From positions 1-35,467 of the forward strand of contig JAFZWA010000024.1 of NCBI GenBank assembly GCA_017617525.1: a stretch of 35,467 nucleotides of DNA. The letters are read 5' to 3'. The position numbers and the translations under genes were made by a program. Under the pieces are notes generated by a model, which was not told where the DNA came from, did not search any database, and worked only from the letters and a program-made list of their open reading frames with translations. Shown here in pieces: positions 1 to 7,849 of this stretch (its first letter is position 1; every line of letters starts with the position of its first letter). Source of the DNA: Clostridiales bacterium (GTDB taxonomy: Bacteria; Bacillota; Clostridia; Saccharofermentanales; Saccharofermentanaceae).

Positions 1-50
1 AATTCTTTTCCATTACCAAGGGAAAGTCCCCGAAATATCCGAGCGAGGAA

Positions 51-332
51 TTACTCTGCCGGATAAACGCTGACCTTCTTCTTGTCACGGCCCATACGCT
101 CATACTTAACATGGCCGTCGATACGTGCATAGAGAGTATCGTCGGAACCGATGCCAACGTTTGTGCCCGGGTGGATCTTTGTGCCGCGCTGTCTTACGAG
201 GATGTTGCCGGCAGTAACGAGCTGTCCGTCACCCTTCTTAGCACCAAGGCGCTTAGATTCAGAGTCACGACCGTTCTTGGTCGAACCCATACCCTTTTTA
301 TGAGCGAAGAGTTGCAAATTCATCTTTAACAT
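51..332 (-). CDS. rpmA: 50S ribosomal protein L27
   Basis: Large-subunit ribosomal protein near the peptidyl-transferase centre. The 93-residue product begins [14 protein letters not shown], the Firmicutes-type L27 with an N-terminal extension that is removed after LQLFA by the protease Prp, followed by the conserved [14 protein letters not shown] block. An in-frame ATG lies 15 bases upstream, but the GGAGGG ribosome-binding site falls inside that stretch and is spaced correctly for the start given here. It is the last gene of rplU-prp-rpmA and starts 19 bases after the prp stop. The following gene lies outside the window. Identity is very secure; the start choice is well supported. Confidence 0.97.
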   Translation of the reverse strand: MLKMNLQLFAHKKGMGSTKNGRDSESKRLGAKKGDGQLVTAGNILVRQRGTKIHPGTNVGIGSDDTLYARIDGHVKYERMGRDKKKVSVYPAE

Positions 333-351
333 GGTCAAGCCCTCCATTTTC

Positions 352-708
352 TCATTTTGTCTTCGTTGTCACCCGCAGATAACTCGTACCGTAATTCTCT
401 TTGACACTTTCTTCTACATCCAGGATACCCCGAATGATTGTCTTGAAGATCACCTGGGCGGTCTCCCGCTCCTTTTCCGTGATGCTTTCCGGTGTCCATA
501 CCTCACAGAAATTACTTTCGTTTCCTGTGACCATATAGAAGTCATTCCAGTGAAGCTGCTCCTCCAGTGCGTTTACGCAAGTGGTAAAGAGCGTCGAGAT
601 CGAAGAACAGATGATATCTTTTCCTTCTTCCTCGTATCCCGCGTGGCCCTCACTTGAGAACCCCAGGATCCTTCCCTTTTGATCTTTCCATATGACGATC
701 GAGATCAT
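352..708 (-). CDS. prp: Ribosomal-processing cysteine protease Prp
   Basis: Cysteine protease that removes the N-terminal extension of L27 before ribosome assembly. The 118-residue product has the family's two catalytic blocks: SSEGHAGY near residues 18-25 (catalytic His) and [10 protein letters not shown] near residues 31-40 (catalytic Cys). Its position between rplU and rpmA is the standard Firmicutes arrangement and matches the cleavable extension seen on the L27 encoded next door. The ribosome-binding site is weak (AGAAGG, about 12 bases from the ATG), so translation may be partly coupled to rplU. Confidence 0.94.
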   Translation of the reverse strand: MISIVIWKDQKGRILGFSSEGHAGYEEEGKDIICSSISTLFTTCVNALEEQLHWNDFYMVTGNESNFCEVWTPESITEKERETAQVIFKTIIRGILDVEESVKENYGTSYLRVTTKTK

Positions 709-738
709 GATACAGGTACAACCTTCTAATTATCCGTC

Positions 739-1047
739 TCAGCCCTTGATGCCTGTGATGCGGACGCGTGTATACGGCTGTCTGTGGCCATTTGTTCTTC
801 TATAGCCCTTCTTAGCCTTCATCTTGAATACGACGATCTTCTTGTTCTTGCCCTGCTTAACGATCTCGCCCTCAACGGATGCCTTAACATCAGATCCGGC
901 CTTGATACCGTTATCATCAGCAACTGCGATAACCTGATCAAAAGTGATCTTCTCACCGGCTTCGCCCTCGAGCTTCTCTACGAAGATCTCGTCGCCCTCG
1001 GCAACCTTGTACTGCTTGCCGCCTGTCAGAATAACTGCATACTGCAT
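739..1047 (-). CDS. rplU: 50S ribosomal protein L21
   Basis: Primary 23S rRNA-binding protein, 102 residues, normal length. It begins MQYAVILTGGKQYKV and contains the conserved KKGYRRTNGHRQPYT segment near the C-terminus, typical of L21. A good AGGAGGG site lies about 9 bases before the ATG. It is the first gene of rplU-prp-rpmA and is transcribed from the promoter at 1194-1222 through a 140-base structured leader. Confidence 0.97.
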   Translation of the reverse strand: MQYAVILTGGKQYKVAEGDEIFVEKLEGEAGEKITFDQVIAVADDNGIKAGSDVKASVEGEIVKQGKNKKIVVFKMKAKKGYRRTNGHRQPYTRVRITGIKG

Positions 1048-1190
1048 AAAAACGTTTCCCTCCTGTTCATCCAGTCTCGCTGTCTTATCCTAGGCACTTG
1101 CCTTCTTTTCTTCGCGAAAAGCACTATGGTTCGTGCGTTTGCGCTCAAAAAAGGGCACAGATTTAGGAGCCCGGCACATGCGGTCACCGC
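1048..1190 (-). promoter_or_regulatory. rplU 5' leader, possible L21 autoregulatory leader
   Basis: About 140 bases lie between the predicted transcription start and the rplU ATG. On the minus strand they hold a small GC-rich hairpin just after the start (TGCGG/CCGCA), a weak GGGC/GCCC stem followed by six Ts, and a 6-bp stem CTTTTC/GAAAAG (plus coordinates 1105-1121), with a short GGC/GCC element at 1093-1102. Firmicutes rplU operons commonly carry an L21 leader RNA at this place, and the weak stem plus T-run resembles an attenuator. I cannot match the Rfam consensus by eye. Confidence 0.4.
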
Positions 1191-1193
1191 AAT

Positions 1194-1222
1194 AGAATAC
1201 CATGGGAAATGAGGTGCGTCAA
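1194..1222 (-). promoter_or_regulatory. Promoter of rplU-prp-rpmA
   Basis: On the minus strand the -35 box TTGACG (1217-1222) is followed by a 17-base spacer and the -10 box TATTCT (1194-1199). A TG one base before the -10 adds an extended -10 element. This is a housekeeping sigma-A type promoter, nearly identical in layout to the rpsF promoter at 17636-17664. The predicted start is near position 1187. Confidence 0.75.
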
Positions 1223-1241
1223 GTAAAAATATTATATATAT

Positions 1242-1329
1242 ACGAGTTTTGCGTGGCGGAAGATCATGTCTTCTGCTCCTCAGACAGTTTGCTTCGCAAA
1301 ACTCGTCGCCGCCGACAGATCTTTCCGCC
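1242..1329. repeat. Interleaved inverted repeats (pseudoknot-like order)
   Basis: Two inverted repeats overlap in the order B, A, B', A'. The B arms (1242-1253 and 1295-1306) are a perfect 12-bp pair. The A arms (1255-1265 and 1318-1329) match over 11 bases with one extra A. On the minus strand this lies directly after the LacI-type gene and before the rplU promoter, so either stem could end the upstream transcript, although no long T-run follows. The two stems cannot both form as simple hairpins; they would need a pseudoknot or a switch. Confidence 0.75.
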
Positions 1330-1344
1330 GCGCAGACGCGCAGA

Positions 1345-2352
1345 TTATTTAATCTTTTTCACCGACGCGCCGAAGTCGATTACTGCCTTCAGGCGGATGT
1401 TTCTCGGGTCGCCGGTGTACTCTTCCTTCATGCGCTCGAGAAGGAGGCGTACGGCGGTCTGGCCGATCTTTCGGATCGGCTGGATACCGATGGTCAGTGT
1501 CGGATTATATACGTGCGCGATCGTCTGGTTCTCGAATCCAACGAATGACAGTTCATCCGGGATGACGATCTTCTTTTCGTTGATGTACATGACGGCGCCG
1601 CAGGTAAGGTCATTACCGCTTGCGAAAACGGCCGTCGGACGGTCCTTTTTCTGCATGAAACGGACCATGGCGGTGTATCCGCTCTCTTCCGAAACGTTTT
1701 CGAGGTAGAGAAGCTCCGAATCGACGGAAAGGCCTGCCTCTTCGTGTGCTTTTCGATAGCCGGCGACACGGTCGTCCGTGGTGTTAAAGCCCTGCGTTCC
1801 GCCGATAAAACCGATGCGCTCGTGACCGTTATCGATCAGGTGCTTCGTGATGCGGTAAGCAATGTCTACGTTATCGATGGTGACAGAATCACAGGAGACC
1901 TGCGGGTATTCCATATCGATGAAAACGATCGGGACGTCTGCTTTTGTCGCGCGGTCGATGTCCTCCTGACGGACATTCATCGGCTGCATGATGATGCCGT
2001 CGATCTGCTTGTTGATCAGGAAGTTGATCTTATCGGAAGCGCCCGTCGGATCGCCCTGGTTATAGTCGCAGATGATCATACTGTAGCCGTTGGCATACAG
2101 TTCCTGGTCGATAAAAGAAAGGATGGAAACGCCGTAATAGTCGGAAAGGCTCGGAATCAGAACGCCGACAGACATCGTCTTTCTCGTCTTCATGCCGCGC
2201 GCGACGGTATTTACCTGATAATTCAAGGCAGCGATCGCGTTTTCGATCTGCTGACGATTCTCTTCGAGTACATTTCCCCCGTTAATGAACTTCGAAACGG
2301 TCGAGATCGAAACACCTGCCATTTTAGCAACATCTTTGATCGTAGATGACAT
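1345..2352 (-). CDS. LacI/PurR-family transcriptional regulator
   Basis: DNA-binding repressor of 335 residues, normal for the family. Residues 1-50 form the LacI helix-turn-helix and hinge helix (IKDVAKMAGVSISTVSKFIN, then NYQVNTVARGMKT). Residues from about 60 form the periplasmic-binding-protein-like effector domain (GVLIPSLSDYYG..., DGIIMQP, ITKHLIDNGHERIGFIGG, AVFASGNDL, LSFVGFEN). The effector is probably a sugar or nucleoside but cannot be read from the sequence. The gene starts 18 bases after the upstream membrane-protein gene with a GAGGAGG site, so it is likely co-transcribed with murC rather than beside a sugar operon, which is unusual for this family. Its target genes are unknown. 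Confidence 0.92.
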   Translation of the reverse strand: MSSTIKDVAKMAGVSISTVSKFINGGNVLEENRQQIENAIAALNYQVNTVARGMKTRKTMSVGVLIPSLSDYYGVSILSFIDQELYANGYSMIICDYNQGDPTGASDKINFLINKQIDGIIMQPMNVRQEDIDRATKADVPIVFIDMEYPQVSCDSVTIDNVDIAYRITKHLIDNGHERIGFIGGTQGFNTTDDRVAGYRKAHEEAGLSVDSELLYLENVSEESGYTAMVRFMQKKDRPTAVFASGNDLTCGAVMYINEKKIVIPDELSFVGFENQTIAHVYNPTLTIGIQPIRKIGQTAVRLLLERMKEEYTGDPRNIRLKAVIDFGASVKKIK

Positions 2353-2370
2353 AGGCCCTATCCTCCTCGG

Positions 2371-3933
2371 TCAAAACATCATCCAGTAAAGGCAAGAGAA
2401 CAGCGCGACGGACAAGGTCTCTCCCAAAGCTCCCCTTTTCACTACTCTTCTCATGTATGACGCAAGAAGAAGTGACACCGCAAGGAGGAATACCTTGATC
2501 GCGAACAGCTCTCTATTCATTATAATCGAGAAAACGAAAACTAGCACCATGGGAACGAGTCGAATTACCAAAAATTTCATAGAATCGAGGACGCTCTGAC
2601 CGCTGCCCTGGATCCGTCCGAAAAAGTTGTCGGCCAGCTGCAGCATGGTGATCGAAACAAAGGCCATGATCGAAAGGACAAATTCGACCAGGAGGAAAAT
2701 GTCGAGTTTCAGGAATCCCGCGCCTTTCCAAAGGAGCGTCAGCATGAAGACCACGCCCGCCAGAAGGAACGTAAAAGCCGCGTGGATCGGCCACATCGAG
2801 CGGTTCGATCTGACCTTTCTGTTCTTGACCTTTTTAAGAAACGGCATCAGGAAGAACGCGGAGCTTAAGTACGTCACGCATACCCAAAGAAGCATAACGA
2901 CCTGAAAGGCCGACTGTTTTTTTGCGATAAAGAACAATGTTACCAGCGCGAAAAGCACTCCCAGGAAGCCCTGAAGCGCGAGAAGGTGGTTCAGAGAACT
3001 CCTGTACTTTTCCGCGATGGAACGACCGCGGAGCTTGCCGGCTCTGTTGCGAGAAAGGTCCGGACCGGCGCCTTCGCCCGGCGCGCCGGAAGCACCCGCA
3101 CCTTCGCCCTCTTCTCCGGTGTTTTCGGCTTTTGCGGGCCTGAGTTTTTTATTCGGAGGAAGCGTTGCCGCATAGACAAAGAACGCGACGACCGCAAAGG
3201 TCGTGCAGAGCATCTTCATCGCCCATGTGTGAAGCGGTGCCTTGGAAGAGCCCTTTTGAAGCAGGATATGGTTCTTGATGTAGTTGACCATATACGTCTG
3301 CATCTGCGGGTTGTTAAGTACGATCACGGAAGCGATCTGCGGATTACTGCGGCTTCCGGTTCTTGCGTAGTAGCGGTTCGCGTCGGACGACAGGAAAAGC
3401 TCCGGTGCCGAGCTTTCGGATCTCGTTCCGGATGTGAACTTCGTATCCTCGCCGGAAAGTCTCTCATAGAGGCTGTCCGCGGTCTTGCCGGACTCGGCGA
3501 AGATCGCCACGCGGCAGCTCGGAGAAGTCATTCCGATGTCGCCCAGATCGGCATTGGTGTCGAGCTCCGGAGATACTAAAAACAGGTCGGTGATCTTGTC
3601 GCTTTCGGACGCGATCTGAAGACCGGAAAGCGCGTAGTCGCCTTCGCAGAAAAGGATCAGTCCGTTCGGCGCGGAGATCCTACCGATCTTCTCCTGCATC
3701 TCTTCTTTCGAGCAGGAGTCGTCGATCACGTAATACGACGCGATGTCCACACTGGAAAACATCGAACTGTAATCCATCTGCGGGAACATGATCTCTTCAT
3801 GGACGAAGCAGACCGCGGCGCGCCCGCTGGAACTGTCATTTCGTCTCGGGAGCAGGATAAAAAGCGACGCGACGATCAGGATCACAGCCAGAACTATGAC
3901 GCATATCAAGCGGATCAGGCGGATCTTCTTCAT
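2371..3933 (-). CDS. Polytopic membrane protein of unknown function
   Basis: I do not recognise the family. The 520-residue product has an N-terminal membrane segment (about 8-28), an extracytoplasmic domain of about 200 residues (40-235) with alternating hydrophobic strands (GLILFCEGD, KITDLFLVSPEL, CRVAIFAESG) suggesting an alpha/beta fold, and a second membrane segment (238-258). A charged Gly/Glu-rich linker (265-305) follows, then about seven further membrane segments to the C-terminus. The start has a GGGAG site and lies 12 bases after murC; the LacI-type gene follows after 18 bases. Sharing a transcript with murC hints at an envelope role, which is inference only. The linker is low-complexity and probably cytoplasmic if the second segment crosses back. 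Confidence 0.85.
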   Translation of the reverse strand: MKKIRLIRLICVIVLAVILIVASLFILLPRRNDSSSGRAAVCFVHEEIMFPQMDYSSMFSSVDIASYYVIDDSCSKEEMQEKIGRISAPNGLILFCEGDYALSGLQIASESDKITDLFLVSPELDTNADLGDIGMTSPSCRVAIFAESGKTADSLYERLSGEDTKFTSGTRSESSAPELFLSSDANRYYARTGSRSNPQIASVIVLNNPQMQTYMVNYIKNHILLQKGSSKAPLHTWAMKMLCTTFAVVAFFVYAATLPPNKKLRPAKAENTGEEGEGAGASGAPGEGAGPDLSRNRAGKLRGRSIAEKYRSSLNHLLALQGFLGVLFALVTLFFIAKKQSAFQVVMLLWVCVTYLSSAFFLMPFLKKVKNRKVRSNRSMWPIHAAFTFLLAGVVFMLTLLWKGAGFLKLDIFLLVEFVLSIMAFVSITMLQLADNFFGRIQGSGQSVLDSMKFLVIRLVPMVLVFVFSIIMNRELFAIKVFLLAVSLLLASYMRRVVKRGALGETLSVALFSCLYWMMF

Positions 3934-3945
3934 TGAATTCTCCCG

Positions 3946-5391
3946 TTACTCCATCGCGACGAGACGGTCGCCCAGCGCGCGGATATCCTCAGGTCCCAGG
4001 ATAAGGATCATGTCGTCCTTATTGACGACGGAAGAAAGCTTGTCAACGATCTCGTCTTTCGAGTTAAAGAAGATCGCGTTACCGCCGCGCTTATTGATCT
4101 CATCGGCGATGTCCTTGGAGGAAATGTCGCCCGGATTGACCTCACGGTCGGAGAAGATCTCGTCGAAGAATACGTCTTCGCAAGGAAGAAGTGAGGTTAC
4201 GTAATCCTCGAAAAGCACCTTGGTACGGGAGAACGTGAGCGGCTGGAAGACCACCCATGTCTTGTTGTGCGGTACATGAGACGCCGCGTCGAGAGTTGCT
4301 CTCGCGGCGCTCGGGTGATGCGCGTAGTCGGTGACGACCATCGCGCCCTTGAAGTAGCCCTTGATGGTGAAACGGCCCTCGGCTCCGGTGAACTCGGAAA
4401 GTGCTTTTCGAGCAGCCTCGCCGGTACCACCTGCCAGAGATGCGCAGGCAATTGCCGTCAGGGCGTTATAGACATTATGTGTGCCCGGGATCGCGAGCTG
4501 GATGTGCGTGTACGGACGGCCCTTGAAAAGGACGTCGAAGCCCGCCTTACCGTCGGTGTATTCGATGTTGACGGCGCAGAAATCCGGCTCTCTCTTAAAG
4601 AAGTCAAAACCCTCGCCTTCGAGGCCCGTGGTCAGGATACGCGGCTCTTCCATGCCGAGCTTAGCGCGTACGGCCGGGATCTTCTTGACGCACTCCTGCA
4701 CGTTCTTATCGCCGGCCGGAATAACGAGCGTTCCCTCCGGAGAAAGCTTCTCGGTAAACTGGGCAAACACGTCGATGACTTCTTCGATGCTGGAATAGCA
4801 GTCAACGTGGTCATAGTCGATGTTCGTGATCGCCGCGATGGTGGAGTAAAACTCCAGGAAAGATCTGTGATACTCACATGCTTCGGAAACGAGGAGCTGG
4901 TCCTTCGATCCGAGATACACGCTTCCTCCGAAAGCATCGAGCTCCGCGCCAAGGTGAACGGTCGGGTTCGCGCCAGACGCCAGAAGGATAAGAGAAACCA
5001 TCGAAGTGGTCGTCGTCTTACCGTGCGTTCCGGAAATGTTGATAACGTTATTGAAGTTTCTCGTAATGAGGCCCAGGAAGACCGAACGCTCCATGACGGT
5101 AAGTCCGTTTTCACGAGCATACGCGAGCTCCGGATTACCGGGAAGGATCGCCGCGGTATGGACCACGATGTCCGGATTAAATTCTTTAATATTTTCAGCG
5201 CTGTGACCGCCGTAAACGGTGATGCCGACTTCCTTTAATTCCTCGGTCCTTTCAGACGGGTGCATGTCCGATCCGCCTACGATCAGGCCGTAATTGACGG
5301 CGATGCGGGCAAGTCCGCTCATACTGATACCGCCGATTCCTACGAAAAATACTCTCTTGCCGGACGGCAAGTCCTTCATTCCCTCACTCAT
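3946..5391 (-). CDS. murC: UDP-N-acetylmuramate--L-alanine ligase
   Basis: Cytoplasmic ATP-dependent ligase that adds L-Ala to UDP-MurNAc, the first amino-acid step of peptidoglycan precursor synthesis. The 481-residue protein has the N-terminal UDP-binding Rossmann motif [11 protein letters not shown] (18-28), the Mur ligase P-loop GTHGKTTT (121-128), the central [10 protein letters not shown] block and the C-terminal domain segment DYAHHPSA. Length is normal. It is the first gene of an operon with the unknown membrane protein and the LacI-type regulator. spoVG is divergent across about 200 bases. Two copies of the repeated CGAAAAGCAC motif (4209-4218 and 4401-4410, opposite strands) lie inside the gene. 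Confidence 0.97.
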   Translation of the reverse strand: MSEGMKDLPSGKRVFFVGIGGISMSGLARIAVNYGLIVGGSDMHPSERTEELKEVGITVYGGHSAENIKEFNPDIVVHTAAILPGNPELAYARENGLTVMERSVFLGLITRNFNNVINISGTHGKTTTTSMVSLILLASGANPTVHLGAELDAFGGSVYLGSKDQLLVSEACEYHRSFLEFYSTIAAITNIDYDHVDCYSSIEEVIDVFAQFTEKLSPEGTLVIPAGDKNVQECVKKIPAVRAKLGMEEPRILTTGLEGEGFDFFKREPDFCAVNIEYTDGKAGFDVLFKGRPYTHIQLAIPGTHNVYNALTAIACASLAGGTGEAARKALSEFTGAEGRFTIKGYFKGAMVVTDYAHHPSAARATLDAASHVPHNKTWVVFQPLTFSRTKVLFEDYVTSLLPCEDVFFDEIFSDREVNPGDISSKDIADEINKRGGNAIFFNSKDEIVDKLSSVVNKDDMILILGPEDIRALGDRLVAME

Positions 5392-5485
5392 AATGTCTCC
5401 AAAATTCTCCCATTGTCATGTGATCGCGGGTATTTCTAAAAAAATAAAGATACCCTCACGCAAAGGCTCACGCATTTGCCCTATT

Positions 5486-5541
5486 ATTATACCCTTTTTG
5501 CGCCGTAATATGATGAATATGATTAAAAAATATGTTATCCT
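5486..5541. promoter_or_regulatory. Divergent murC / spoVG promoter region
   Basis: For murC (minus) there is a perfect -10 TATAAT at 5486-5491, with only a 3/6 match to a -35 box (ATCATA) 17 bases upstream. For spoVG (plus) there is an extended -10 (TG, one base, TATCCT at 5536-5541) with a similarly weak -35. Between the murC -10 and its ATG an inverted repeat GGGTAT/ATACCC sits around 5430-5456. In Bacillus spoVG is sigma-H dependent; no clear sigma-H boxes are visible here. The -10 elements are real matches, but function is inferred. Confidence 0.4.
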
Positions 5542-5587
5542 ACAGATTAGTGGGTATAAAGGTCCAAGGCAGGGCCGGGAGGTATGT

Positions 5588-5890
5588 ATGGAAATAACTG
5601 ACATCGTGATTCGCAAACTTTCTTTGGACAGCAAAATGAAAGCCATAGTTTCCATTACATTTGACCAGTCGTTCGTCGTCCACGACGTCAAAGTCGTCGA
5701 AGGCAACAATGGTCTTTTTATTGCCATGCCGAGCAGAAGAACTCCCGAAGGCGAGTTCAAGGACATCGTACATCCCATCAACTCCGAGTTCCGTGAAGTC
5801 ATTTCTTCCCAGGTCCTCGCGAAGTACAAGGAAGCCATCGAGCAGCTTTCCATGCAGGTGGCCGATCTCTCTCCGGCAGAAGAGGCTTGA
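5588..5890 (+). CDS. spoVG: Septation regulator / RNA-binding protein SpoVG
   Basis: Small nucleic-acid-binding regulator known in Firmicutes for effects on asymmetric septation, capsule and virulence gene control. The 100-residue product begins [11 protein letters not shown] and contains the family signature [20 protein letters not shown] followed by the HPINSEFRE segment. The open frame extends further upstream, but the start here has a GGGAGG site 5 bases away and matches family length. It stands alone, divergent from murC, and ends at the terminator at 5942-5970. Its presence fits a Gram-positive host but does not prove sporulation. Confidence 0.95.
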   Translation: MEITDIVIRKLSLDSKMKAIVSITFDQSFVVHDVKVVEGNNGLFIAMPSRRTPEGEFKDIVHPINSEFREVISSQVLAKYKEAIEQLSMQVADLSPAEEA

Positions 5891-5941
5891 TATCCCGCTC
5901 GAAAAGCACTTTTCCCGGACAACTGAATCAGAATTCATTTG

Positions 5942-5970
5942 AAAGCCGGCTTCGATCCGGTTTTCTTTTG
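5942..5970 (+). terminator. Terminator after spoVG
   Basis: AAAGCCGG (5942-5949) pairs with CCGGTTTT (5957-5964) across a 7-base loop, with one G-T pair, and is followed by CTTTTG. The stem is short but T-rich on its 3' side. It separates spoVG from the lipoprotein gene that starts at 6015. Confidence 0.6.
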
Positions 5971-6014
5971 AAGCATATGCTAAAAAAACTTTGAAACGAT
6001 TAGGGGGATTTTAC

Positions 6015-7664
6015 ATGAAAAAGTTCACTGCTATCCTTCTCACCGTCGCCATGGCGCTCACACTCGTCGCCTGCACAGGCAAGAGCAAAGACACCAAGAA
6101 GACGAAAAAGACGAAGAAGACGAAAAAGACAGCGGTAGAAACCGACGAAACGGAGGAGCCCACCGAGACACCTTCCGAAACCGAGACGGAGACAGAGACC
6201 GAAACAGATCCTACCACTCTCCCGAACGTCCTGACCTTTGATGAGTCACTCGACTACATAGGACTCTCCACTCCGTATGAGGACTGGGGCTACTACGCCG
6301 TCTTCGACGAGAACCAGGGAGAGACTTACACCTATGCTCTGGTCGCAGACAGACTCGAGATCCCGACATCCGGTTACGATGATCTTCAGAATGCGATCGA
6401 TTCCGATATCGCACAAATGCGTGACGCCGAGATCGACGAGTTCTTAGAAGAAGGTCCGCAGTTCCTTCAGGACCATGCCGACGGAAAAACGGTCTCCACT
6501 CTCATTAAGGGTTTCAGAACACCGATCTTCCGTGCCGATACAAAGATCTTCTCTTACGCCCTTACCGAATCCAAAGATCTTGAAGAGGGCGAATTCCTGA
6601 CATATAACTATCTCTCCGAAACCGGCGATCGCCTCTACCAGGATGACGTTGTCCTGGACCGTCAGGGTCTGGCAGATTATTTCACCGAGCTCTTCCTTTC
6701 CTCGGATTCCGACGAAGAGTTCCGCGCCTGGGTACAGAAAAACGTAGGAGATATCCTCGACGGACATTTGGAATTCACCATGTCCTACGATGCCATCAAC
6801 GTGCTTGGCGAGGGCTATAGCCTCGATAACAATTACTATGCATACAAGATCCCGGTCATCGGTCACGAGAATCTCTTTAACCTCGAGTATTTCGGAGATA
6901 CTCCGAATGTTTATGCCATCCGTGGCGATATCAACGACAAACTCGTCTGGGACGTAGACGGTGACGGACAGCTCGATGAGATCGAAGCCGACAGCGTATA
7001 TACCGGTGATTATGGACCGGAAACGGCCGTCCTCACCGTCCGCTATAATAACTACACCTTCGATTCCTCTGTCGAAAATCTCGACGTCATTTCTTACGAT
7101 GTAGACGAGCTTCTTTTCATGAAGCTCGACGACGGCAACTACCTCTACGTCAGAATGACGGCTCCGGACGGTTTTGTCGACACCTACATTTTCAAGATCG
7201 AAAACAACCAGCTTACCTTCGTTGATATGTGCTATGACTTCTTCCGTTCCGGCGGTCTGATCGATCCGAGCTGTTTCGGAGTTGCAGGTATGATGGACAC
7301 TCTCGGTTCCGGTATTTTCTATAACGAAGCAAGCGCTCTCAATAACGACGGTAAGCCGGGTTATCTTTACGACTACTGGCACTGCGAAGAAGATGCAGTT
7401 ACTTGCAAAAAGGACATTAAGGGAACCGCAGTAGATCCGCAGACCTTAGATCCGATCGGAGAAACAACGATCCCGGCAGGCACATGTGTCCGTGTTCTCC
7501 TTTATAACCCGATGACACAGAGCCTGATCGTCGAGACACTTACCGAAGATCTGGACGAAAACCAGTGTGTCGAGCTCGACTTCAAGAAGGACGAAGACTG
7601 GAACCTCACCGTAAACGGAACAGACATCAACGATCTGTTCTACTCGATCATGTTCTGGGGCTGA
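6015..7664 (+). CDS. Lipoprotein with RsiV/DUF3298-like domain, paralogue A
   Basis: Secreted lipoprotein of 549 residues, anchored through Cys20 after the lipobox LVAC. A Lys/Thr tract (residues 25-39) and a Thr/Glu tract (about 41-65) form a low-complexity spacer that would hold the folded part away from the membrane. The domain that follows contains TYNYLSETGDRL, a DD pair and DRQGLADYFTELF, which resembles the YDLKTGKxLxLxDLF pattern of RsiV/DUF3298 proteins; this is family similarity seen by eye. The start uses the GGGGGA site at 6003-6008; a farther upstream in-frame start lacks one. The next gene (7850-9535) is a diverged paralogue with the same plan. Binding partner and function are unknown. 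Confidence 0.85.
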   Translation: MKKFTAILLTVAMALTLVACTGKSKDTKKTKKTKKTKKTAVETDETEEPTETPSETETETETETDPTTLPNVLTFDESLDYIGLSTPYEDWGYYAVFDENQGETYTYALVADRLEIPTSGYDDLQNAIDSDIAQMRDAEIDEFLEEGPQFLQDHADGKTVSTLIKGFRTPIFRADTKIFSYALTESKDLEEGEFLTYNYLSETGDRLYQDDVVLDRQGLADYFTELFLSSDSDEEFRAWVQKNVGDILDGHLEFTMSYDAINVLGEGYSLDNNYYAYKIPVIGHENLFNLEYFGDTPNVYAIRGDINDKLVWDVDGDGQLDEIEADSVYTGDYGPETAVLTVRYNNYTFDSSVENLDVISYDVDELLFMKLDDGNYLYVRMTAPDGFVDTYIFKIENNQLTFVDMCYDFFRSGGLIDPSCFGVAGMMDTLGSGIFYNEASALNNDGKPGYLYDYWHCEEDAVTCKKDIKGTAVDPQTLDPIGETTIPAGTCVRVLLYNPMTQSLIVETLTEDLDENQCVELDFKKDEDWNLTVNGTDINDLFYSIMFWG

Positions 7665-7711
7665 TCTTTCCGCAAGAAAGCAATCCGGGACTGATCTTCC
7701 CGCAAGAAAGC
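7659..7711 (+). repeat. Short tandem duplication at the stop of paralogue A
   Basis: A unit of about 25 bases containing CTGATCTTYCCGCAAGAAAG occurs twice in a row (about 7659-7682 and 7687-7711) with one substitution inside that block. The first copy contains the stop codon of paralogue A. The second abuts the promoter of paralogue B. Confidence 0.8.
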
Positions 7712-7717
7712 GCGTCA

Positions 7718-7726
7718 TGGTATAAT
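7718..7726 (+). promoter_or_regulatory. Extended -10 promoter of lipoprotein B
   Basis: A perfect TATAAT (7721-7726) is preceded by TGG, making an extended -10. No good -35 is present at the expected place (TTCCCG at 7697-7702 is a weak match), as is tolerated by extended -10 promoters. Transcription would start near 7733, giving a leader of about 117 bases. Confidence 0.6.
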
Positions 7727-7743
7727 TTCATATAGATACAATA

Positions 7744-7785
7744 TGCGGCGCCTGGCGGACCGGTTTTCGGACTGTCGGCGCCGCA
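7744..7785 (+). promoter_or_regulatory. Long GC-rich hairpin in the leader of lipoprotein B
   Basis: TGCGGCGCC (7744-7752) pairs perfectly with GGCGCCGCA (7777-7785), enclosing 24 bases that can form a further small hairpin. It lies between the predicted start near 7733 and the ribosome-binding site. No T-run follows, so it is not a terminator. It could stabilise the message or bind a regulator. Confidence 0.6.
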
Positions 7786-7849
7786 CATTAGATCACAAGA
7801 TCACAAAGAACAAAGAAAAGGAAACAGATATTTCAGGAGGTATCAAACC

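Noticed and set aside
1202-1708. Plus-strand open frame across the rplU promoter and the LacI-type gene
   Set aside because: Arg/Ser-rich translation typical of an antisense frame, and it overlaps a gene with clear LacI motifs.
6011-6217. Valine/serine-rich frame opposite the Thr-Glu tract, and the like near 7843-8055
   Set aside because: Direct consequence of the repetitive DNA coding the Thr-Glu spacer; no start signals.
7659-7711. The duplicated 25-base unit as a CRISPR-like or attachment-site repeat
   Set aside because: Only two adjacent copies, no spacers, and no cas, integrase or recombinase gene anywhere in the window.
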